This document shows, in pieces, positions 24,475 through 31,472 of a stretch of DNA of 64,000 bases. The stretch covers positions 806,001 through 870,000 of the forward strand of contig NZ_RZNX01000001.1 of assembly GCF_003994465.1 (NCBI RefSeq), written 5' to 3'. Source of the DNA: Paenibacillus zeisoli. GTDB lineage: Bacteria > Bacillota > Bacilli > Paenibacillales > Paenibacillaceae. Positions within the stretch are counted from its first letter, which is position 1. Each line of letters opens with the position of its first letter. The notes below the pieces were generated by a model that saw only the letters and a program-made list of their open reading frames with translations, had not been told where the DNA came from and did not search any database. The position numbers were made by a program, and so were the translations under genes.

Positions 24475-25893
24475 CTAGATACCAATAGCTCGTCCGTCCA
24501 CAGCCAGCGCGGCTTCGCCCAATATCTCAGCTAACGTTGGATGGGCGTGAACCACTTGACCAATCTCCCAAGGCGTGGCATCAAGCACCTGTGCAAGTGC
24601 TGCCTCCCCGATCAAGTCCGTAACATGCGCACCAATCATATGTACTCCGAGAATATCATTTGTCGCAGCATCGGCAATAATCTTAACGAATCCGTCCTTG
24701 TCCCCATAGACGAGGGCTTTACCAATAGCCTGGAAAGGAAATTTACCCGTCTTAATCGTATATCCTTTCGAGACGGCTTCTTTTTCCGTAAGTCCAACAG
24801 AAGCAACCTCAGGACGTGTGTATACACATCTCGGGATATGCAGCGTGTTATACCCATGCGTAGGTTCACCGGCTAAATGGTGGGCAGCTGCGATGCCTTC
24901 ATGGCTCGCCGCATGTGCCAGTTGTAATCCTCCAATACAGTCACCGATCGCATAAATATGGGGCTCCGTGGTCTGCATATGTTCATTCACACGAATGAAC
25001 CCATTCTTAAGGCCAACATCCGTATTCTCAAGACCGATATTCTCCACATTGGCCTGCCGTCCTATCGAGAGAAGCAGCTGATCTGCGTGAAGCTCTATGG
25101 TCTGCTCTCCTTGCTGGGCAGAGATCGTAACTCCATTCCCTTTTTGTACAGACTCAGGGATGATCTTGGTTCCCGTTATAACGTTAACGCCCCGCTTTAC
25201 CAGAAGCTTCTGCAGTTCTTTGGCAATATCCGCATCCTCAGAAGGGAGCAGCTGATCTGCTGCTTCAATAACGGTAACCTTCACTCCGAAATCGTTAAGC
25301 AGCGAAGCCCATTCCACCCCGATAACTCCGCCCCCAACAATTATCATGGAGCCAGGAAGTTCCTCTAAAGTAAGTGCCTCATCACTGCTGAGAATATAGC
25401 GGTCGTCCGGTTCTAGGCCTGGCAGCATGCGTGGTCTTGAGCCCGTTGCTATGATCAGATGGCTGGGAACAATCGTCTCCATCTCCCCATCCGCAAGCTC
25501 AACAGCAACCGCCCCGCTCTTGGGAGAGAAGATCGAAGGTCCGATGACCCGGCCAGTTCCTTCAATCACTTTTATATTATTCTTGCGCATTAAATATTTA
25601 ACTCCGCCGTGCAGCTGATCTACAATCGCCTGTTTGCGCTGCTGAACTTTGGGAAATACAAGCGTAACCCCGCTGGTCTCGATCCCATAGCTTTCACTGT
25701 CCTTCATCTGTGCATACAGTTCCGCACTGCGCAGCAGGCTTTTGCTTGGAATGCATCCACGGTGAAGACAGGTTCCTCCCAGCTTGTCCTGTTCAATAAT
25801 TACAACTTCCTTGCCAAGCTGAGCCGCCCGGATCGCCGCTACATATCCACCGGTTCCGCCTCCCAGTATAGCTACATCGCACGTAATCGTCAT
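24475..25893 (-). CDS. lpdV: Dihydrolipoyl dehydrogenase (E3 of the bkd complex)
   Basis: The 472-residue flavoprotein reoxidises dihydrolipoamide with NAD. It has an N-terminal FAD dinucleotide fold (ILGGGTGGYVAA, 9-20), the redox disulfide C42-x4-C47 in GGTCLHRGCIPSK, a second NAD fold near 180 (IIVGGGVIGVE), and the C-terminal HAHPTLAEILGEA with the active-site His-Glu pair. GGAGG precedes ATG 25893. It is the first gene of the local bkd cluster. No sigma-L (-24/-12) promoter was seen in the 200-bp divergent gap. Confidence 0.94.
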   Translation of the reverse strand: MTITCDVAILGGGTGGYVAAIRAAQLGKEVVIIEQDKLGGTCLHRGCIPSKSLLRSAELYAQMKDSESYGIETSGVTLVFPKVQQRKQAIVDQLHGGVKYLMRKNNIKVIEGTGRVIGPSIFSPKSGAVAVELADGEMETIVPSHLIIATGSRPRMLPGLEPDDRYILSSDEALTLEELPGSMIIVGGGVIGVEWASLLNDFGVKVTVIEAADQLLPSEDADIAKELQKLLVKRGVNVITGTKIIPESVQKGNGVTISAQQGEQTIELHADQLLLSIGRQANVENIGLENTDVGLKNGFIRVNEHMQTTEPHIYAIGDCIGGLQLAHAASHEGIAAAHHLAGEPTHGYNTLHIPRCVYTRPEVASVGLTEKEAVSKGYTIKTGKFPFQAIGKALVYGDKDGFVKIIADAATNDILGVHMIGAHVTDLIGEAALAQVLDATPWEIGQVVHAHPTLAEILGEAALAVDGRAIGI

Positions 25894-26034
25894 ATGAGAC
25901 CTCCACTAACATAATCTTTGGTTCTTCAGTTCTTCGGTTAATATTGTACCTCGTTTTGGCCGGATATGGAATGAAACCTACAATTGAAGAGCTTTCAAAT
26001 AGACAGGACAGGATGAACACGGTATGATAAAAGT

Positions 26035-26056
26035 AATTGAAGTTCGCTGTTCAATT
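26035..26056. repeat. Short inverted repeat before the DUF2627 gene
   Basis: AATTGAA (26035-26041) and TTCAATT (26050-26056) are separated by 8 bp in the divergent gap between lpdV and the DUF2627 gene, about 44 bp before its start. Possibly an operator, possibly chance. Confidence 0.3.
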
Positions 26057-26099
26057 CGCTATTTCATCTAATCTGAATGTACAGGAAGGTAACCAAGAC

Positions 26100-26408
26100 A
26101 TGAGTATGAGAACACTTACCGCCCGGTTCATCGCGGTCCTGATTCTAGTTATTCCAGGGATCATAGCCATGATCGGTTTTCTATTTATGAAAGACGCCTT
26201 ATTCAAATATTTATACATGCATGGTGATGATTCGCTAACACATATTTCTTTTGACTGGCTGAGCTTTACAGAAGGACTTGTCATGTTCCTGGCCGGGATC
26301 TCCTTCCTGGGGGGCTGGATCTTCTTCCGTGACCGCAAACGAGGTTATATCGGTCCTCGCTTCCAGGAGACAAAGAACAAGAACCAGTCTACCGAGCATA
26401 TCGTCTAG
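26100..26408 (+). CDS. DUF2627 (YqzF-like) membrane protein
   Basis: The 102-residue protein has two hydrophobic helices (about 10-30 and 57-77) and the short motif FFRDRKRGY after the second, typical of the DUF2627 family whose B. subtilis member YqzF also lies beside the bkd genes. The function is unknown. ATG 26100 was chosen because AGGAAGGT lies 9 bp upstream; the frame is open earlier (26037) without a ribosome-binding site. It diverges from lpdV and ends at a terminator. Confidence 0.82.
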   Translation: MSMRTLTARFIAVLILVIPGIIAMIGFLFMKDALFKYLYMHGDDSLTHISFDWLSFTEGLVMFLAGISFLGGWIFFRDRKRGYIGPRFQETKNKNQSTEHIV

Positions 26409-26436
26409 AGTCTTCAAAATTAACTGATCATACAGC

Positions 26437-26472
26437 AAAAGCCCCCGGTTATTGAACTCCGGAGGCTTTTTT
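26437..26472. terminator. Bidirectional terminator
   Basis: AAAAGCC-CCGG pairs with CCGG-GGCTTTT, flanked by A-rich and T-rich tracts (TTTTTT on the plus strand). It lies between the convergent DUF2627 and methyltransferase-like genes. Confidence 0.85.
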
Positions 26473-26482
26473 CATATTTGTC

Positions 26483-27205
26483 TTATGCCTGATTGGTCAG
26501 TTTGAGATAATGGTCAGCACCTTTTTGAAAACAGTAATCTGTCTTCCTTTCTTCAGCCGCCCAGCCCTTGGACTCAGCCAACTCGATCAATTTATTCAGA
26601 GCTTCATACCTTCTGCTGCTAAGATCAACCAAGGGGAATATTCGGATCTCCTCCCGGGTGATTCTCATCAATTCAAGCAGAGATTCCTTATGAAATTGCT
26701 CGCTAAGGCGATCCGCATACATAAACAGAAAATGTGCCGACAAGGTTAGGTCAACCGATTGATCCCCAAAAGGAAGCTTCGGAAATTCAACATAACTATA
26801 CTTCTCCGGGAACTGCCTTCTGTGATTGGAGCTGTGTGCCAAAGCTTCTTCTCTATACTTCTGATGGCCCTCTACGGTCCCATAATAATCCCAAATGTAC
26901 TCTTCTCGTGCCTCTTCCAGACGCGCCTTCGCATGTTGAAGATCCTGAATTCCCTTTAATTCGAGTTCATCAGGCCCAAATTGATAGGCAATATCCGCAG
27001 CCATAATATCATATCCACGTGTGCTGCCTTCAGCAGTAAATGAACACGCTCCTGCAGGGCAGTCGAGAATTACGCGTCCCTCGAGCTCCGATTCCTGAAG
27101 ATCAAACATGTTCAAGTACTCTGAATACGTTCGTCCTATAAACACGATACGGTCCAAGTCTAAATTCATCTTTTTGCTGTCTCTGCTCATCTCATCTCTA
27201 CTCAT
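26483..27205 (-). CDS. Class I SAM-dependent methyltransferase-like protein
   Basis: The 240-residue protein has a Rossmann motif I-like VILDCPAGACSFTAEG (~46-61) and an acidic motif II-like IMAADIAY (~68). LPFGDQSVDLTLSAHFLFMY (~152-171) resembles the motif IV-V region that follows the substrate site in class I methyltransferases. The substrate is unknown. A 50-residue charged helix (LEEAREEYIWDYYG...) is inserted between the motifs. The start region is a tandem of ATGAGYAGAGAY units, giving M1 and M6; M1 has GAGGTGAG upstream. It is followed closely by no operon partner; the two genes upstream may be cotranscribed. Confidence 0.75.
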   Translation of the reverse strand: MSRDEMSRDSKKMNLDLDRIVFIGRTYSEYLNMFDLQESELEGRVILDCPAGACSFTAEGSTRGYDIMAADIAYQFGPDELELKGIQDLQHAKARLEEAREEYIWDYYGTVEGHQKYREEALAHSSNHRRQFPEKYSYVEFPKLPFGDQSVDLTLSAHFLFMYADRLSEQFHKESLLELMRITREEIRIFPLVDLSSRRYEALNKLIELAESKGWAAEERKTDYCFQKGADHYLKLTNQA

Positions 27206-27229
27206 CTCAGCTCACCTCATAAAAAAGAT

Positions 27230-27412
27230 TTATTCATACAGTGCATCCCTTAGCTTGCTCGACATTTTGGATGGACTAGTTGAAGCTTTGAGTAATGCTG
27301 TGCGCAGCCGGGCATTCTCGGCTTTCAATTGATCAATCTGAGCTTGGAGCTCAGCTATTTCATCGCTAACTCTTCTATCAAGCTCCGACAGATAAAGGTC
27401 GGCGTTCTCCAT
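27230..27412 (-). CDS. Small coiled-coil protein, function unknown
   Basis: This 60-residue acidic protein is almost entirely one heptad-repeat helix (SELDRRVSDEIAELQAQIDQLKAENARLRTALLKAS, in segments from residue 9 to 44). It has no membrane helix or signal. AGGAGGG lies 8 bp before ATG 27412, so it is very likely translated. It lies 24 bp upstream of the methyltransferase-like gene and could be its partner. No family recognised. Confidence 0.7.
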   Translation of the reverse strand: MENADLYLSELDRRVSDEIAELQAQIDQLKAENARLRTALLKASTSPSKMSSKLRDALYE

Positions 27413-27449
27413 ATATTTGCCCTCCTGATTCAGAAGATTTCACACTATA

Positions 27450-27827
27450 TTAAGTATTAGATTTCTTTACTAGTCTGTCAAGAAGATTTACAATTTCACC
27501 CATTCCATAGAAAAAAGCAGCCGTCATCACAGCGAGTACCCACCATTCCATGGCGATCGTGAGATCAAAGCCATCCGCAGAATTATCCCGGCCTGTAACC
27601 ACACCGATCAGAATTCCTCCTGCCAAAAATAATACTCCGATGACTTTTAGTAGAATACCTACTAAGTTAGGCAGTCCCGACCTTCGACGGGGCGATTCCA
27701 GAACCACATTCATATGTCCGTCGGCCTCAAGCTGCTTAGCCTCCTGCTCTGCCGCAGCGAAGGTGGCATGCGTTCTCATTTGATCCGTGTTATCGTCTTT
27801 GTCCTTATACGTAATCTGGTAAGCCAT
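27450..27827 (-). CDS. Unknown membrane protein with two helices
   Basis: The 125-residue protein has a hydrophilic N-terminal domain (1-50, beginning MAYQITYKDKDDNTDQ), then a helix at about 54-79 (LVGILLKVIGVLFLAGGILIG) and a second at about 90-108 (MEWWVLAVMTAAFFYGMGEI). AGGGAG precedes ATG 27827. Its stop is 38 bp before the coiled-coil gene. I do not recognise the family; the N-terminal part may be a small cytoplasmic sensor. Confidence 0.7.
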   Translation of the reverse strand: MAYQITYKDKDDNTDQMRTHATFAAAEQEAKQLEADGHMNVVLESPRRRSGLPNLVGILLKVIGVLFLAGGILIGVVTGRDNSADGFDLTIAMEWWVLAVMTAAFFYGMGEIVNLLDRLVKKSNT

Positions 27828-28066
27828 TGTAATACTCCCTTCTTACTTTCAGCTAACATGAACTTTCTATGTGATCTCTTGGATGTGATGAATAATACTG
27901 ATCTATATTATCAGATGTCGTTAGGTTAAACCACTTCAATATTGACGCTTTTCAAGCCGAAAAGTTACTGTCTGTAACCTATTCCTGGTAAAAGGCTGCA
28001 GACCTTTTTGAAATCAAGCTGCCATAATTCGCAGATAATTCGGTATGAATTTGCTCAGTCATATAT
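27828..28066. other. Intergenic stretch without recognised gene
   Basis: This AT-rich gap lies between the divergent membrane-protein and glucosidase genes. It has small hairpins (GTTAC-TGTCT-GTAAC near 27965; AAAGG-CTGCAGA-CCTTT near 27992) but no open frame with a ribosome-binding site and no clear RNA. Confidence 0.5.
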
Positions 28067-28111
28067 TATAATATGTTTTACAAGCATTAACGAAATCGGT
28101 TTCGATTGCTT
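28067..28111 (+). promoter_or_regulatory. -10 box and operator-like palindrome before the GH1 gene
   Basis: TATAAT at 28067-28072 is followed by the interrupted palindrome AAGCATTAA-CGAAA-TCGG-TTTCG-AT-TGCTT (28082-28111), whose core CGAAA/TTTCG is perfect. The pattern resembles LacI/GalR-family operators. Its placement just after the likely start site suits a sugar-responsive repressor. No repressor gene lies next to it in this window. Confidence 0.55.
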
Positions 28112-28162
28112 GTTTATAAGGATATTGCTAATTTATATGGTAAGTGGAAGGGAGAGCTTTGT

Positions 28163-29509
28163 ATGGCAAAAATACCTTTTCCTCAGGACTTCATCTGGGG
28201 ATCTGCAACCTCATCCTATCAAATTGAGGGGGCTACCCAAGTGGATGGACGTGGAGAATCCATCTGGGATGTCTTCTCACGAACACCTGGCAAAGTGCTT
28301 AACGGAGACACAGGTGAAGGGGCTTGCGACAGTTATCACCGCTACCAGGAAGATGTCGCCCTGCTTAAAGAACTGGGAGCCAAAGCTTATCGTTTCTCTG
28401 TGGCTTGGCCTCGTATTTTCCCTCAGGGAGATGGTGAAGTTAACCAAGCAGGACTGGACTATTATCACCGTTTGGTGGATGAATTGCTCGCTAATGGAAT
28501 TGAGCCCATGTGTACTTTGTACCACTGGGATCTTCCCCAGGCTCTTCAGGAACGCGGAGGATGGGATTCCCGTGATACGATAGATGCATTCGTTCGCTAT
28601 GCTGAGACCATGTTCAAGTCATTTGACGGCAAAATTAACAAATGGATTACATTTAATGAGCCTTGGTGCGTATCCTTCCTGTCCAACGAGCTTGGCGATC
28701 ATGCTCCAGGCAACAAGGACTTCCAGCTTGCCCTGAATGTTGCCCATCATATTCTGGTTGCACACGGCAAGACAGTTAAAGCGTTCAGACATTTAGGAAT
28801 CCAGGGAGAAATCGGCTTTGCTCCTAATACCGAATGGTTTGAGCCTTTTAGTCAGCAGGAGCAGGATGTTGAGGCCGCACAGCGCCGACTTGAGTACTTC
28901 AATAACTGGTTCTTCGATCCGGTATTCAAAGGGATCTACCCTGAAAGGGTTCTGAGCTGGTACAAATCCAAAGGCTTCGAGCCTCCAGTTCAGCCTGGGG
29001 ATATGGACACTATTCACCAACCAATTGACTTCCTTGGAATTAATTACTACACAGGTGGGGTTGGAAAGAATAATCCAGACGCGGGAATGCTGGAATTCGA
29101 GCCGGTAGCCGGCGGCTTTGACACAACGGATTTTGATTGGAACATATATCCTCAAGGCTTCCTGAGTGTACTGGAGTGGGTGAACCAAGAGTATGGTTCC
29201 ATCCCCATTTATATTACAGAGAATGGGGCCTATTACGAGTCAGAAGCCAGTGAAGACGGCAAACAGCACGATCCGAAGCGCATCGCCTATTTGCAAAAGC
29301 ATCTCTTCCAGCTCTCAAGAGCCATTGAATCAGGAATTAATGTCAAGGGATATATGCTGTGGTCGCTTATGGATAACTTCGAATGGGCTTTCGGTTACAG
29401 CAAACCATTTGGTATCGTACACGTAAATTTCGAGACCTACAAACGGACGCCAAAAGACAGCTATTATTGGTATCAACAAGTGATCGCTTCACACGGTTTC
29501 GAGGTCTAA
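28163..29509 (+). CDS. Beta-glucosidase / 6-phospho-beta-glucosidase, glycoside hydrolase family 1
   Basis: This 448-residue cytoplasmic GH1 barrel begins IPFPQDFIWGSATSSYQIEG. The acid/base Glu is E166 (TFNEPW) and the nucleophile is E353 (YITENG); WSLMDNFEW near residue 404 completes the glycone site. There is no signal peptide. The region between WSLMDNFEW and the end (FGYSKPFGIVHVNFETYKRTPKD) has Phe-x-Tyr-type features of beta-glucosidases rather than the Ser-Lys-Tyr phosphate site of 6-phospho enzymes, so I favour unphosphorylated cellobiose-type substrates. ATG 28163 has GAAGGGAG upstream; the frame is open from 28106. It is monocistronic with a palindromic operator. Confidence 0.92.
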   Translation: MAKIPFPQDFIWGSATSSYQIEGATQVDGRGESIWDVFSRTPGKVLNGDTGEGACDSYHRYQEDVALLKELGAKAYRFSVAWPRIFPQGDGEVNQAGLDYYHRLVDELLANGIEPMCTLYHWDLPQALQERGGWDSRDTIDAFVRYAETMFKSFDGKINKWITFNEPWCVSFLSNELGDHAPGNKDFQLALNVAHHILVAHGKTVKAFRHLGIQGEIGFAPNTEWFEPFSQQEQDVEAAQRRLEYFNNWFFDPVFKGIYPERVLSWYKSKGFEPPVQPGDMDTIHQPIDFLGINYYTGGVGKNNPDAGMLEFEPVAGGFDTTDFDWNIYPQGFLSVLEWVNQEYGSIPIYITENGAYYESEASEDGKQHDPKRIAYLQKHLFQLSRAIESGINVKGYMLWSLMDNFEWAFGYSKPFGIVHVNFETYKRTPKDSYYWYQQVIASHGFEV

Positions 29510-29542
29510 GCCTGATAATACTTAATGAAAAGTACGAAAAAA

Positions 29543-29571
29543 GAGCTTCTGTCATCAGAGGCTCCTTTTTT
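29543..29571 (+). terminator. Terminator of the GH1 gene
   Basis: GAGC-TTCTG and CAGAG-GCTC form a stem around TCAT, followed by CTTTTTTG, about 35 bp after the stop codon. Confidence 0.85.
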
Positions 29572-29638
29572 GCATGTTCAATTAACCTTTCTCTTCATGG
29601 GGTTCTCATCGACTGAGTCCAACCCATTAAGTCCTTGA

Positions 29639-30169
29639 CTAAGCCTCAATCGGCTGGAGCTGAAGCCGGTAGCACTTCACCAGAATGTCTCCATTTTGCA
29701 TTTCCTTATCTCTTGCACGTTCAAAGCCAAGATGCTCATATAATCTTATGGCTGATGCCATCAAATCAGACGTATGAAGATGAATGGTGTCTGCCCCCCA
29801 CAGCTTGGCTCTCCGAACGGTTTCGCTAATCAATTGAGTTGCTATCCCTTTCCCTCTTGCTTTGGGGGAAGTTGCAAGCAGGCGAATAATGGGGGATTCA
29901 ATTTGCAGATCAGCGCGGCCGTAAGCTTCTTCTGAGGATAAGAATACAAGCAGACTTCCTACAATTTCTCCATTTAGCTCGGCTACAATACGCGCGGCTG
30001 GTCCTTCTTTATATACAGATTCACGAATCGACTGGATATACGGTCTCCAGCGCTCTTCGGGCATACTATGCTCGTACTGACCGTAGGCTTCTACCATAAG
30101 TTTCTCGATCGATACCCGATCCTCCACCTCAGCATCTCGGATAACTAACTTATCCTGTTTGTTACTCAT
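29639..30169 (-). CDS. GNAT-family N-acetyltransferase
   Basis: The 176-residue protein shows the GNAT fold. RDAEVEDRVSIEKLMVEAYG forms the N-terminal strand and helix, and the acetyl-CoA loop is in SPKARGKGIATQLI (about 107-120, R/Q-x-x-G-x-A type). A C-terminal LYEHLGFER closes the fold. The substrate is unknown. ATG 30169 has GGAGGAG 5-8 bp upstream; the frame is open to 30268 but without a ribosome-binding site. It is convergent with the GH1 gene and stands alone. Confidence 0.85.
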   Translation of the reverse strand: MSNKQDKLVIRDAEVEDRVSIEKLMVEAYGQYEHSMPEERWRPYIQSIRESVYKEGPAARIVAELNGEIVGSLLVFLSSEEAYGRADLQIESPIIRLLATSPKARGKGIATQLISETVRRAKLWGADTIHLHTSDLMASAIRLYEHLGFERARDKEMQNGDILVKCYRLQLQPIEA

Positions 30170-30323
30170 ATTTTTCTCCTCCATTAGCCAGCTTAAAGAT
30201 ACCGATATCGTTGTTAACCAACTATACCTACTGATATAGATGGAATAGTCATATCCTAACTTTAACATGATTTACCTTGAACAGGTTATAAACTTTTATG
30301 AAATCATTATAGGAACTTTCTAT

Positions 30324-30379
30324 AAAAAAAATCACTCCCGGTGACAGTCATGGTGCTGCTGTCTCCGGAAATGATTTTT
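30324..30379 (-). terminator. Terminator of spo0A
   Basis: On the minus strand AAAATCA-TTTCCGG-AGACAG pairs with CTGTC-CCGGGAGTGATTTT, followed by further T residues. It lies 60 bp after the spo0A stop. Confidence 0.85.
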
Positions 30380-30437
30380 AAAATGGACAGACGCTATAAG
30401 CATCCGCGTATTTCTTTGCTCAAGGATCCTAACCCTT

Positions 30438-31253
30438 TCAACTCACCTTATGCTCAATCCGAAGCTTGTCGGCTACCATGGCGATAAATTCCGAGTTCGT
30501 TGGCTTTGATTTGCTGATGTTGATCGTATAGCCGAACAGGTGACTGATGCTGTCGATGTTCCCACGGGTCCACGCTACCTCAATGGCATGGCGAATGGCT
30601 CTTTCCACCCGGGACGGAGTTGTCTTGAACTTCTCAGCAATAGCTGGATAGAGCGTCTTCGTAATGGCGCCCAGAATTTCAATGTTGTTGTACACCATGG
30701 TAATGGCTTCGCGCAAATATTGATATCCTTTAATATGCGCAGGTACGCCGATTTCATGTATGATCGATGTAATATTCGCATCGAGATTCTTACCTTTGGC
30801 CATAGGGACCACGTTGGATTTGAACAAGGAGGACGATGAAGATGAGATCTGGCCAGCTAGACTTTGGGATGGAACCCCGACTAATTGGCGGATCCGCTGA
30901 GCAAGAACTTCCATATCGAAAGGCTTAAGAATGTAGTAAGAAGCGCCAAGCTGAACCGCTCTTTGGGTAATGTTCTCTTGACCAAAAGCTGTAAGCATAA
31001 TCACTTTAGGCTGTGGAGACAGGTTCATATCACGAAGGCGCTCAAGGACGCCAAGACCGTCAAGGTGAGGCATAATAATGTCAAGAATCAGAACATCCGG
31101 AATCTTAGAACCGTTCTCGATCATCTGAAGTGCTTCTTCTCCGTTGTAAGCGATTCCTGAAACGGTCATATCATCCTGTCCAGAAATATACTCAGCTAGT
31201 AAATTCGTAAATTCCCGATTATCGTCAGCCAACAATACCTCAATGTTTTGCAA
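30438..31253 (-). CDS. spo0A: Sporulation master regulator Spo0A
   Basis: This 271-residue response regulator has an N-terminal receiver with D10, D11 and the phosphoacceptor D58 ([13 protein letters not shown]) and the LKPF lysine near 111. The C-terminal effector (about 155-271) has the conserved helix-turn-helix [17 protein letters not shown]. Phospho-Spo0A binds 0A boxes (TGTCGAA) and commits cells to sporulation. The start is a TTG at 31253, 9 bp after AAGGAGG. An ATG two bases from that Shine-Dalgarno begins an out-of-frame six-codon ORF overlapping the start. It lies after spoIVB, as in B. subtilis, with its own sigma-H-like promoter and 0A boxes. Confidence 0.98.
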   Translation of the reverse strand: MQNIEVLLADDNREFTNLLAEYISGQDDMTVSGIAYNGEEALQMIENGSKIPDVLILDIIMPHLDGLGVLERLRDMNLSPQPKVIMLTAFGQENITQRAVQLGASYYILKPFDMEVLAQRIRQLVGVPSQSLAGQISSSSSSLFKSNVVPMAKGKNLDANITSIIHEIGVPAHIKGYQYLREAITMVYNNIEILGAITKTLYPAIAEKFKTTPSRVERAIRHAIEVAWTRGNIDSISHLFGYTINISKSKPTNSEFIAMVADKLRIEHKVS

Positions 31254-31316
31254 TTTCCATGTCCTCCTTAAAATATTCTGTATTTGTGTCGCTTATCTTT
31301 TTATGTCCTAATATAT

Positions 31317-31351
31317 GGATTCGACACAAAGATCTGAATCCCTTCGTCGAA
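31317..31351 (-). promoter_or_regulatory. Sigma-H-type promoter and 0A boxes of spo0A
   Basis: GAAGGGATT (31337-31345), 11 bp, GTCGAATCC (31317-31325) on the minus strand fit the sigma-H consensus in 8 of 9 and 7 of 9 positions. A perfect 0A box (TGTCGAA; 31320-31326) overlaps the -10. A 6-of-7 box (31345-31351) touches the -35. This layout permits Spo0A feedback on its own promoter, as known for B. subtilis spo0A. Confidence 0.7.
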
Positions 31352-31429
31352 AATTATTTTTCTTTATTTTTTTTAATCCCTATATTATAATAATTTATTT
31401 ATTACAATACATGACGTATTAATTTATTT

Positions 31430-31436
31430 TTCGACA
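31430..31436. promoter_or_regulatory. Upstream 0A box
   Basis: A second perfect TTCGACA (0A box) lies 85-90 bp upstream of the spo0A sigma-H promoter, at the end of the spoIVB terminator. Confidence 0.5.
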
Positions 31437-31472
31437 AAAAAAATCTTAAGGCATCTAACTCGCCTTAAGATT
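31435..31472 (-). terminator. Terminator of spoIVB, overlapping its stop codon
   Basis: AATCTTAAGGC (31462-31472) pairs with GCCTTAAGATT (31442-31452) around GAGTTAGAT, then seven T. The stop codon TAG (31457-31455) is in the loop, so the 5' arm is the last four codons of spoIVB. Confidence 0.9.

Noticed and set aside
26035..26056. Bkd operator or sigma-L promoter in the lpdV/DUF2627 gap
   Set aside because: No TGGCAC-N5-TTGCA element is present, and the short inverted repeat alone cannot support a named regulator.
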